64,000 nucleotides of DNA. Source: Fallopia convolvulus (lineage: Eukaryota > Streptophyta > Magnoliopsida > Caryophyllales > Polygonaceae). Below are positions 45,401-56,034 of the stretch, piece after piece; position 1 is the first letter of the stretch; each line of letters starts with the position of its first letter. The stretch is from positions 64,241,224-64,305,223 of the forward strand of contig OZ024719.1 of assembly GCA_964016875.1 (NCBI GenBank). Direction: 5' to 3'. The notes under the pieces are model-generated. The model had not been told where the DNA came from and ran no database searches. It was given only the letters and a program-made list of their open reading frames with translations. Made by a program: the position numbers and the translations under genes.

Positions 45401-48400
45401 TCTTTAAGAACTGTTGCTGATGAACAATTTTTATTTAGAAAATTGTTTCAAAAGTGAAGCGGATAATTAGTTATAATTCCGCCAAGATGGCTCCTTGAAG
45501 CATGATAACTAAGGATTTATTATATATCGATATTCGGAAATTAAATCGTTTATCGATTAGGAAGTTGTAGGAGTTGAGAATACAACTAAGAAGTGTTTCT
45601 GTGAGCTCGTTGCTGAGAAATCCTTTTGTTATATTTGTCAGAAGGATGATACAGATTACTGTTGGAATTGCTAAGGACGTCGAGCACGCCTTCACAGGCA
45701 AGTAGACGATTCTCTCTTGCGTTATTGTTATTAAATGAGGAGTTGGATGCCATTTAATATTTGTGTTGGGAACAACTTGTATGATTAATAAAATATGATA
45801 GGTCGTTATATTTCTTAGAAATAATGACCATGTTTTTTTATTCAGTTTCGCGTTAGAACTGGATTTAAGTCCGTTATGTGTGGCCTTGTATGTTGTCTCA
45901 TGCTGAGACATTATGGTGAAGTAAGTTAGTTTTTCAGGGGTAGGAGCCAAGTCTCCGATGACCTCTTTATAACACAGTCTATGTTGGGAGGTTTAGCTCG
46001 TTACTATCATATCCCAACATTCGGCTCATGACTCATACCTCACTCAACGCTGGAGAAGGTGTTTATGCACTCTAGCTAAGTGCAAATTGGTACTAGGTGT
46101 TCGTCAATGATCATGGTTGAAATAATCCCTCTCATCTTGCCGCTTAAAAGTTACCAACATGTTTGTGAAAAGTTCTGAAAGTAATAAAGATAAGTGCGTT
46201 AGGCACATTAATGTACCCGAATGGTTAGTCTATTCGATAACCATTCTTGTTTCCGGTTATGAATGATTCTTAATCAAACTTTGATTAAGTCAATCTGATT
46301 AGTCGATGGAGGCTTTTCAAAACGTTATGTGATTATTATGGGTTCCCAACAATTGTTTATGCTTCTTAAAAGAAACCACAAGCGGTGGTGTTCTCTCTCT
46401 TGATTATGCGAGTCTCATTCTTATTCTCTATAAGACTGCTAACTGTTGGATCATAATCTGAGTCTATTCGGATTTTGATGCCAATATGTTTAGTTACAAC
46501 CATAAGAACCAAGTTAGATTCTCCGCTTGCTAGTCTATCATTAGACTAACCCGTCCATTTTCTTTTCTTTTATATTGTCGGTTGGTGTCCACCGTTGTAT
46601 ACGATACATCAGGTTCTTCTTAGAAATTGATTCAAGAGGCGGATTCAGATGTTTGAAGCTCCAGAAGTTGAAGAAAGGTTTTCAATGGTTATACTTGAGT
46701 GAAGATCATGGTTGAACTACTTCAGAGTGAAGCTGAGTTTCAGAAATAAGAGCTTAAGGAAGACTGGATGAAGATTTTGTTTCAACTAGAAGGTTGTTCT
46801 ATTTATTTATTCTTTTTGGGTTAAGATTTGTATAAGACCAATAGTATTTATTCCGTTGTAATGTTTGTTTTAGTTTGTTCAGTCAGTTTAAAGCCTTGGG
46901 TAGCTTCGGTTTAGTCTTAATCGAGGTTACTGGCGGTAATACCTCCAGGGTAGAAAGGGGGTGTTACATTAGTTTCATCAAAGCTTTTATTGCTTGGACT
47001 GAGAGGCAATTTTCTTCTAAATTCAAGTGTATCAGGACTGATAATGCTCTTGAATTAGGATCTGGCAAAGTAGCTAGTGAATTTTTGGCTTCCATTGGTG
47101 TTTCTCTTCAGACTAGTTGCACAACCACTCCCCAACAGAATGGGGTTGCTGAGAGGAAACACAAGCATATTCTTGAAGTTACCAGGGCTCTTTTGTTTCA
47201 TTCTCGCTTACCAGCCAGATTTTAGGGTGATGCCGTCTTAACAGCAGTTCACATCATCAATCGACTTCCAAGTGTTGCTATTAATCATCACACTCCTTAT
47301 GAGAGATTATTTGGCAAGAAACCTACTTATTCACACCTCAGAGTTTTTGGTGCTCTTTGTTTTGTCTCTACTCTCAAGCAAGGGCGTGATAAGCTTCAAG
47401 CTCGAGCTAATGCTGCCATATTTCTTGGTTATCCTCTGGGTAAGAAGGCCTATAAGGTACTTCTCCTTGACACGCACCAAGTTATTATCTCTAGAGATAT
47501 TGTATTTCATGAATCCATTCTTCCTTCCATTCCCACACCTCAAAATTCTTCTTTTTGGCCTTCTCAACCTACTGTCATTGATGATACTTCATCATCTTCA
47601 CTTCATTTAACACCAAATTCACCTCCACCTAATCCCATTCCCCAACCACCCTTACTTGAAACTCGAAGATCCACCAGAGTTTCCACAAAACCTTCTTATC
47701 TCAACACTTATGTGTGTCAAGCACATGTTACAGATATTTCCTACTGTTGCCATACCCTCTCATCTACCATTTCCTTTCCCACATTAAACTTTCCACAAAA
47801 TTTACCTCCAACCATTGAACCAAATACCTACAAGGAAGTTGTTCAACATCATGAATGGCAACAAGCTATGATGAATTAGTTTCAAGCTCTAGAACTTAAT
47901 CATACTTGGGACATTGTTACACTTCCTAAAGGCAAACGTCCAATAAGTTGCAAATGGGTTTATAAGGTGAAGCATAAAAGTGATGGTTCCATTGAGAGAT
48001 ATAAGGCTCGGCTTGTGGTTCGAGGCTTCACACAAAAGCCAGGAATTGATTACACAGAGACTTTATCACCAGTGGTTAAAATGACTATTGTTCGAAGTCT
48101 AATTTGTATAGCAACAAAGCAAGCATGGCATATTCATCAGCTTGATGTTAATAATGCTTTTTTACACGGTGACTTACATGAAGAAGTCTACATGAAAGTC
48201 CCTCTAGGCTTACAAGTTCCTGGCAAAGACAGTGTTTGCAAGCTCAATAAAAGTCTATATGGCTTGAAACAAGCATCTCGGCAGTGGTATGCCAAACTCA
48301 CACAAGCTCTTCGTTCAAAAGGTTATTCTCAATCACCTAATGATCACTCTCTTTTTCATAAGAAGTCAGCTTCCTCTACTGTTTTCGTAGCCATATATGT

Positions 48401-49367
48401 TGATGACATCATTTGCACTGGCAATGATGAAGATGAGATAGCTTCTTTAAAAGCTTTCCTTGATGCTGAGTTTAAAATAAAGGATCTTGGTGAGCTTAGC
48501 TATTTCTTGGGGCTTCAGTTTACTCGAATTTCTGTTGGCTTACTGATGAGTCAACAGAAGTACATTCAAGAACTTCTTGTTGGATATAATTGCTCAACTC
48601 TACCCACTGTGGTTAGCCCTCTTGAAGCCAGCACTAAATTAGTTCTGGATTCTGGAGAATTATTGCCTAATCCAACTGAATACCGCAGACTTGTTGGCAA
48701 ATTAAATTTTTTGGTCCATAGCAGACCTGATATGGCATATCCAGTGCAATTTCTTAGCCAATTTCTTCAAAATCCCAGAAGTACTCATATGGATGCAGCC
48801 ATTCATGTCTTACGATACTTGAAAGGCACACTTCATCAAGCTTTATTGTTTAGCTCCTCTCCAGGCATGAAGTTGCAGGCTTTTTGCGATGCCGATTAGG
48901 CTTCGTGTCCAAACACAAGACGCTCTGTTAGTGGTTTTGTTATCTTTGTGGGAGACACTCTCATTTCATGGAAATCAAAGAAGCAACAGTCTGTCTCATT
49001 ATCATCTGCAGAAGCTGAGTATAGGTCGATGCGTAATGCCACCACAGAGCTTTCCTGGTTAAGTCGATTGTTAGTCGAGTTAGGTGTTGACAATGTTCAA
49101 CCCATTGCTTTGAAGTGTGACAATCAGTCCGCTATCTTCATTGCTCGCAATCCAGTTTTCCACGAACGTACTAAACATATCGACTTAGACTGTCATTTTG
49201 TACGAGAGAAGTTATTAGAAGGTCTCATCAAAGTCAGTCATGTTCCAACTCAACATCAGCTTGCTGATCTCTTGACCAAGTCCATTCCTGGATATAAGAT
49301 GCAAGATTTTTTGACCAAATTAGGCATGTTTAATGTCAACAATCCTGCCCAATTTGAGGGGGGATGA
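42469..49367 (+). pseudogene. copia gag-pol polyprotein, interrupted
   Basis: The first open part (42469-44280) has gag (LYLHPSDHPGLILVSKPF; knuckle CTNCKKTNHTIDRC), protease (WILDSGASNHMCG) and the integrase zinc region (HARFGHLHFSKL...CIVCAKARMH), with the first catalytic Asp in LLHIDVWGP. After the insertion (44281-46973 including one target copy) the frame resumes with FIKAFIAWTERQF, Asp in IRTDNALELG and Glu in QQNGVAERKH. RT follows (KARLVVRGFTQKPGIDY; YVDD in AIYVDDIICTG), then RNase H (SSAEAEYRSMRNA). Without the insertion the frame is 1,402 codons long and broken only by TAG at 47223-47225, 47877-47879 and 48897-48899. At least two of these replace a conserved Trp (RFWGDAV; CDADWASC). 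Lineage within copia is not assigned. Confidence 0.92.
44281..46968 (+). mobile_element. 2,688-bp solo LTR inserted in copia integrase
   Basis: Starts TGTAATAACTGCAG, ends GGGGGTGTTACA, flanked by the 5-bp duplication TTAGT (44276-44280 and 46969-46973). TG...CA ends and a 5-bp duplication mark LTR-retroelement integration. It contains no internal LTR pair, PBS, polypurine tract or coding domain, so a solo LTR is the simplest reading. Long LTRs of this kind occur in Tekay/Del-type gypsy elements. The open frames at 44770-45129 and 45471-45950 are unsupported. Confidence 0.8.
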
Positions 49368-49574
49368 TACACTATACAATGTAATAGTTTGTTAAAGCTT
49401 CTGTTAGGAAAGCCACGTGGATAACACGTTTGCCATTGAGTCGGTTATGTTGTTCATATTATAAAAACCGACTCTTCTCCTCTGTATAAGTAGCTCATCA
49501 TCGAGCTTGTAACAGACACAACAACATATACAATTCTACAGAATTTTCTCTCTTCATCTTCTTCTCTCAAATCA
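49365..49574 (+). repeat. 3' LTR of the copia element
   Basis: 210 bp, preceded by the polypurine tract GAGGGGGGA. Confidence 0.85.
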
Positions 49575-50955
49575 AGAGTGGACCAATCTAATTCCTTTTC
49601 AATCTTACTCTAGTCATAAGATCACAAGCTTAGCAGTAAGTAGGGTCAACACTCAAAAAGTAATTAATTAACTAATTAAGCCCATCCATAATACTGTACC
49701 AATATTACTTGTTTTTTAATTATTATTGGGAGGAAATTCACTTTCGGCTGTCACAAGTCAAGTAAGTGCGTGCATGCTTTCAGCTTTTAAATTGTTAATA
49801 TTAATTTGCTTCTACGTTTCGCAGTGTGTCGTGGCCGTGGAACCATTGTGGTTGTCTGTACTTGTATATCTTGTATCTCTATCACATATATAGATTCTCT
49901 ATTAAGCTATCAACTTGTGACACCTACTTTATTATACATGTAATCTTATTTAATCAATTCCATAACTTTTCTTTAACAATGTACAGTATGGAACTTGTGA
50001 CACCTACTTTCTTATAGATGCACTACATTTTCATGACCCAAAAAATAAAAGATGTGTACATTTACTCCCTCCACTTTGGCCTTTTTTATCATCTAACACT
50101 CGCATTATACTTTGAGCACTTATATAAGCCTCTCCCTTTGGCTGAGCTTTTCTCACACATTAATGGAGCTGAAATTTTTACTTTTCTTTATATATGATGA
50201 GCACTCGGTAAAACAGAAAAACCACCTACCTTGCGAAGCTTGTAATGGATAAACGCAATTGAAATTTATCAAAAAAAATAATAATTGATTTACACCCTTG
50301 TCCTGTACGTTGAAGCTTTAACTTGATTTTTTTAAATCAGTTTCAGCTTGTAATATCGAAACCTCACTTGAATTTTAAAAAACATTATGCTAATAAATCT
50401 TGTCCTTATAAGGGTGAGCAAAATTATTAAGGGTTAGTTTCAACTCTAGCTACCTTTTCATATTCAACTACAGTTCTAATTAGGCTTCCACTTCGGCTGT
50501 ATTAAGGGTGAGCAAAATTATTCAATTCAAAAAAAAAATTGTTATCAAAATTATTCATTTAAAAATTGTTTCGTTTGTAGTTCAATTTGGTTGATTTTTC
50601 TAGATATTCTAATCTAATACGATTTGAGGTTTTTTTATTAAGGTCTATGTTATGCAACACTCATAAAATTTAGTTTGCAACATTTAATTTATAGGAAATT
50701 ACAAAATTAATCCATGTTCACTTTTGTGGGACTCTTTTCTCTTTCTTTACCGTCCCTTTAAGACTACTTTATACCCAAGTCTCTCTGAATGCTTATTGCT
50801 TGAAAAATTCAAATAACAGTAAAAGAAGTATCCAAGATGAATTGTTTGGTGGACATTACCAGGTACGTTCGTTGTTAGTATAAGCTTTTTTTTACGATTT
50901 TCGTAACTTAATAGTTGCATACGCTGAATGTGTGGCTTTACATTATACATACATA
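49575..50955. other. intergenic, nothing recognised
   Basis: AT-rich DNA with short open frames only. Confidence 0.5.
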
Positions 50956-50956
50956 G

Positions 50957-51090
50957 AACCTGTGTGCAAAGCGTTTTTGCACACTAAAAACAAGCGTGCA
51001 AATTAACTTTGCACTCTCAAAAACTATGTGCAAATTGGCATTGCACAATCAAAACTTGTGTGCAAATAGGTTATGCACGTACGCCAATTT
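50957..51090. repeat. four-unit tandem repeat with TGTGCAAA / TTTGCAC
   Basis: GTGCAAA begins at 50964, 50996, 51029 and 51060 (spacing 32, 33, 31). Each unit also has TTGCAC or a close variant (ATGCAC in the last unit) about 10 bases later in inverted orientation, so each can fold as a small hairpin. Confidence 0.7.
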
Positions 51091-52016
51091 TCTTTGTGCG
51101 CTATATGAAACACACATGTAAGTGTAATGATGCTTATAGTTTTTTTTATTCTAAATAAATTTTGCGACAGTAGATTTTGAAAAATTGGCATAGTTAATAG
51201 TTCGGTAAGTGCTTATCACTAAGTAATATTGTTTGTTGCACCATTCACCACAAGCTAGGGTATAGTGGAGAAAGGAGACGACGTGTTGCCATTTGGTAAG
51301 GATCCTAGGGCTTTTGTGGAAGGGGCAAAAGCTGACTATCCATTGATCTAATATCATTGATATCCACGTTTATGCTACACATTTATGCTTTTCGTCAAGA
51401 CAGAGAAGAAGAAGGGGAGAAGAGAAAAAAATAAGTTGGGCCACATTTGTAATTTTAGATAAACAGAAAACTGCAAATTATTTTTGCAAGTGCTGCATAG
51501 TTGTTATGTTGATTAATGGATATCCATTGATCTAATATCATTGATAGAAATTAAAATATTTTTATAAATATATTTTTAATAGTCAAATATATTTATAAAT
51601 ATATTAAAATACCTGATCTAGGATAATTTAAGTAAATTATAATTTTTTATAACCAAATAGTTCGAATATCTGCATTGAATATCTTATCCAAGTCGAATAA
51701 TATTATCGGATTTTCGACTGAAAACGGATCAAATGCAAAAAAGTTCTCAAGTATACAGTATACGTAGTACCAAATTTATTTTAATATCCATTTGCTAACT
51801 CTAGGCTCCATCTCCAACTCCATATAAGATAATAATTAGGCCTCGTTTGTTTCTATCTATGATGCACGGACACGGAAACGGATACGAAAAACAAAAACAG
51901 GGGGAAACGGAGAAGCGGCAATTCTAAAAAATAGTAGAAACGGAAACGGCAAGGAAACAATATAATTATATATTATTTCAAAGCTATTGTAATAATCTAC
52001 CCATAAATATTAGTTA

Positions 52017-52343
52017 GGCCATGAGCAAAGGTGTACTCATTTTAGGTACATAAGAGTATATAAATAATAAAATAATACTTTTTTTATACTTTTAAATACT
52101 AAGTAATTTAATGTTTTCTCCTTTCTTATTAGTGTAACTTTTATGAGTACATAAGGGTACATGCTAAACTAAAAATGGGCCATTGGGTTTTTGACATATG
52201 ACAAAGAGAACCACTTTATGGGTACAAGAAGGTAGCAACATAACTACCCATGGGATGGGTACATATAAATTTTCTCTTTTTCTTTATCAAAAAATATCAT
52301 GTACCCACTTATGTACCATTATGTACCACCATTGCGGATGGCC
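52017..52343. mobile_element. MITE with GGCCAT termini
   Basis: 327 bp. Left end GGCCATGAGCAAAGGTG; right end in reverse complement GGCCATCCGCAATGGTGG. Absent from the paralogous copy. Target duplication not resolved, so superfamily is uncertain. Confidence 0.65.
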
Positions 52344-52361
52344 AGAGTCCTATATATAATA

Positions 52362-53720
52362 GGAAAAATTGCTACAAATATCCCAACCTTTCATTCGGTT
52401 GTGCACTCTACCCCAACCTTTTCGAATTTCACAAAATATCCTATACTTTGGGGATAGTTGCGCACTCTACCCCAATCTTTTCGAATTTCACAAAATATCC
52501 TATACTTTGGGGATAGTTGCGCACTCTACCCTGGAAGTGTCCACATATTGGGTAAATTTGTGGATTAACTCCTTACCTTTTTAGTTTGTGACACAAAAAT
52601 ACTCATCTCGTGTACCAATAATTTTTAAAAATTACAAATCTTGTCCTTATAAGGATTAAAACATTCAAAAATAATCATTTTAGATTTCTTTTTGTTCTAA
52701 ATCAATTTTACTGGAAACAATTTAAAATAATAAATTTCCTTTATATAAAAATATATTTGGTTAAGGTTAAATAACATTTTGGGTAAGGTCCAAAGTAATA
52801 ACATATATAGCCTTATAGATTTACTTTTCTCATTTATATAAAAATAATGTCATTACTTTTATTATTTGGATAATATAAATTATCCACTCATAATTAACCA
52901 CATAAATCTATAGTCATAACTTTGAATTTAAAAGTAGTTCATCTCAATACTTTTTTTGTCATTATTATTTTTGAAATAATTTTATACAAAAATTAATAAG
53001 AATTTTCATAAAAAAATTATAAGAGTTTGAAAATTTTGAGTTATTACATATTCATCGATTCCAACTTTTCTTTGACTAAAATAAAAAAATTAATTATGAA
53101 TATGTTTAATGTCTTGTTTGAGTTTCCTTTTTTATATAATTGAGTTGGAAAAGATAGAACATAAGTTTTAAAACTTTTATAGTAAAAAAGGGTTATGAAT
53201 TTTCTTGTGTCTAAATTTATTTCGAAAATAATAATGGAAAAATGTTATGGATTAATTATTTATTTTGTTAATTATAAAGGTGAGAAGCTATAGCATAAGT
53301 TTTATATAAAGGTTATGAAATCTTTTTTACTTGTGTCAAATTTTAAAAAAATATAATGAAAATAGTATGAAGATGAACTACTTTGTAAAGTAAAAGTTAT
53401 GGTTTAATGATTTGTGTGGTTATTATAAAGGTAGATTTATATTAGCAAATAATAAAAGTAATTATATTATTTTTTTATAAATGAGAAAATTAAACCTATA
53501 AGGCTTTGTTATAAATGAAAAATTATTTGTACATGGATTGGACATTTTTGTTACAAAATAAAAAAGTGAGGGTCTAATTCATAATCTTACTCAAAATATG
53601 GACACTCTGAGTGCAGAATGCGCAACTATCCCAAAGTATAGGATATTTTGTGAAATTTGAAAAGGTCGAGGTAGAGTGCGCAACCTAATGAAAGGTTGGG
53701 ATATTTGTAGCAATTTTTCC
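52362..53720. mobile_element. Mutator-type MITE with 9-bp target duplication
   Basis: 1,359 bp, flanked by TATATAATA at 52353-52361 and 53721-53729. The terminal inverted repeat begins GGAAAAATTGCTACAAATAT and extends about 50 bp. Just inside the left end, a 45-bp subunit with TCACAAAATATCCTATACTT is repeated twice; the right end has one inverted copy. No transposase. A 9-bp duplication and long inverted repeats indicate a non-autonomous MULE. Confidence 0.85.
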
Positions 53721-53729
53721 TATATAATA

Positions 53730-54438
53730 TGAGATTGAATCAAATAAAAATGGGGCTTATCATGAAAACTAAGAACAAATTTGGACCGCACGATTGAAAC
53801 ACTAGAAATGAATCTAGGCCACCAATTAAACAAATAAAAAAATAAAATAAGTTTTTTTTAAAAAAATTTATTATTTTCTTACTTTATTTTTTAAGTCTTT
53901 TTACGTATGTAGAATGATGTAAATCGAGTATGAACATAAGGCTATAAAACGTGAACATGCAATACTAATATCTGAACGCACCTATATTAGATGTGAACTT
54001 ATACTAATTATTTATTTTTTTATTTTTTGTCAATTTTTTTAAGTCGTTTAACGCATGAATTATGATCTAATCGAACACGAAAATATGACCATAGAACATG
54101 AACAAACAGTAATAATATGTGAACACACTTGTAATATATGTGAACATATTATAAAATCTTTGAACTCAAAAATGTGATAATATGTGAACATGTCTTATAA
54201 TAGTGTGAACATATGTATAAAATATGTGAACATAAAAAATCAAATTTCATGTTTTTGGCAAAAACAAGCGAAACTAAGAATTTTTTTTTAATTTTTAATT
54301 TTTTAATTTTTTATATTTTTTCAAAATTACCATTTTGCCCCTATCTCTTCTAATCTTAGCCATCCATTTCTCAAATCCAAGGATCCTCATTTGTTCTTAG
54401 TTTTCATAATAAGCCCCATTTTCATGTGAATCAACCTC
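53730..54438. mobile_element. second Mutator-type MITE at the same target
   Basis: About 709 bp between TATATAATA at 53721-53729 and 54439-54447. Long inverted repeats share AAAATGGGGCTTAT and ATGAAAACTAAGAACAAAT. The interior has repeated GTGAACAT motifs. Non-coding. Confidence 0.75.
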
Positions 54439-54640
54439 TATATAATATATCTGTGATAATTTAAAGACAATTATCACAATAGATGATAACAACATAATAT
54501 TAAAACACTTACATACCCAAAATAAAGTGACCTCTCCTAACTTCAGCCACATAAAAAATTAAAGTGACCTTGTTGTTACATTTATTCTATTTCTTCTTTT
54601 TTAAATAAATACTCTTGGTCTTATACTATGTGCTAGTAAA

Positions 54641-55412
54641 ATCGTAGAAATAAAAATTAGGTTTTGACCGATAAAAAAGAAATAAAACTTATGTTTGCCT
54701 TTGTGCTCTTCCACTCTGTCGCAGCGCCACCCCTCTCTCAATGCGTTCTTCGGTGGATCACTCAACCATAACATTGATTGGCGAGCACTCGGCGAGCGGA
54801 CTGGAATAATGAGGAAGCAACGACTAGGCAAGTGGTAAGCAGTTGAAGACGCCTCGCCGAAGATGGCTGAGCGAGCGAGTGGGCGACTGGAGTGGTGACA
54901 GGCGAGCAAGTGGTGACTCTGGCAAGTGGTAACCAATTGAGCACACTTGAAGACATCTAAAAACGAGCTTTGAAAGATATCTGAAAAGAATTTCAGTCGA
55001 ATTAAAAGACGATAGTTCATCGTCGGTCCGTGTCCAAAAAAGACTAAAACATGTCCAAAATTAGACGGTCCGTTTCTGACCAGTTTCCAGACCATCGGAA
55101 ACGTTTCCGGTAAGACCAGAAACATTTCAAGTCGTTTTCGAGGCGCTTCCCCGCTTTCGAGTTTCGGACACGGGTAGGGGCCCAAAATTGTCGTGTTCGT
55201 GCATCATAACTGCTGAGGACCAAGACTGTTAGGGTACCGAGCTTCATCCTTGATCGTGGTTGCGTCATCTTCTTCGCCCTACTGGGCTACATCTTCGCTA
55301 CCTTTGCTCCAGTTACTATGGAGTCTTTTCTTGTCTTGTGCGCTTCATTCTCTATGGTACGCTAGTAGAGATGGCTCTTGGGTTAGCGACGCCACTGAAT
55401 TTGGGATGCTCT
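54641..55412. other. unassigned moderately GC-rich segment
   Basis: Between the two copies of the dispersed repeat. A stretch at 55020-55210 reads, on the minus strand, like the GATGCACGGACACG end of that repeat (TATGATGCACGAACACGACA). The minus-strand open frame 54601-55185 crosses it and has no recognisable domain. Confidence 0.35.
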
Positions 55413-55800
55413 TTCCTATGATGCACAAACACGAAAACGGACACGGGAAACAGAAACGGGGGGAAACGGGGAAGCGACAATCGTAAAAAATAGTAGAAAC
55501 GGAAACGACAATATAAATTATAAATTATTTTAAAGCTATTGTAATAATCTACCCATAAATGTTAGTTAGAATCCTATATAATATATATATATATATGTGT
55601 GTGTGTGATAATTTAAAGACAATTAACACAGTAGATGATAACAACATAACATTAAAACACTTACATACCCAAATTAAAGTGACATCTCCTAACTTCACCC
55701 ACATAACAAATTAAAGTGACCTTGTTGTTACTTTTATTCTATTTCTTTTCTTTTAAATAAATACTCTTGGTCTTGTATTGTGTACTAGTAAGATTCTATG
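55413..55800. repeat. dispersed repeat, empty-site copy
   Basis: Uninterrupted paralogue of 51862-52016 plus 54448-54640. It contains a single TATATAATA at 55575-55583, where the other copy has three copies around two MULE-type MITEs. Confidence 0.8.
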
Positions 55801-56034
55801 TGTTATTGTCTAAGATTTAGATTTGGTATAATTGCATGATATAGATTTGGTATAATTAATTACTCTTTGAAATTAATTTGACTTAAGAATTTGTTTCCTC
55901 CTTTACCGGAGTTATTGCCACAATACCGGAGTTATTGCCACAATACTATGTATCTTAAATCCTCATACATTTCAATACGATTATTATTATTGTTATATTA
56001 ATTAATATTGATATAATATACATCTTAATTATAG

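Larger units (their letters stand above)
42200..49574 (+). mobile_element. copia element with short LTRs, split by a solo LTR
   Basis: Order: 5' LTR 42200-42422 (223 bp, TGATACACTA...CAAATCA), PBS TGGTATCAGA at 42425, gag-pol, polypurine tract GAGGGGGGA, 3' LTR 49365-49574 (210 bp). The LTRs differ at about five bases and one 13-bp gap in a CT-rich run. No clean target duplication was seen (ATGGA on the left; AGAGTGGA on the right). Integrase is interrupted by an insertion at 44281-46968. Confidence 0.9.
51862..54640. repeat. dispersed repeat, copy filled with nested MITEs
   Basis: The two halves, 51862-52016 (GATGCACGGACACGGAAACG) and 54448-54640 (TGTGATAATTTAAAGACAAT), match the uninterrupted copy at 55413-55800. 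The 2.4 kb between the halves consists of three inserted elements, described below. Confidence 0.8.

Noticed and set aside
44770..45950. Open frames inside the 2,688-bp insertion
   Set aside because: The insertion has LTR-type ends and no retroelement domain; these frames are likely chance.
54601..55185. 194-aa minus-strand open frame
   Set aside because: Overlaps a dispersed repeat, has no domain, and does not look like a known plant protein.
54601..55570. Host gene fragment carrying the CACGGACACGGAAACG words
   Set aside because: The words occur three times in both orientations within 4 kb, as in a dispersed repeat.
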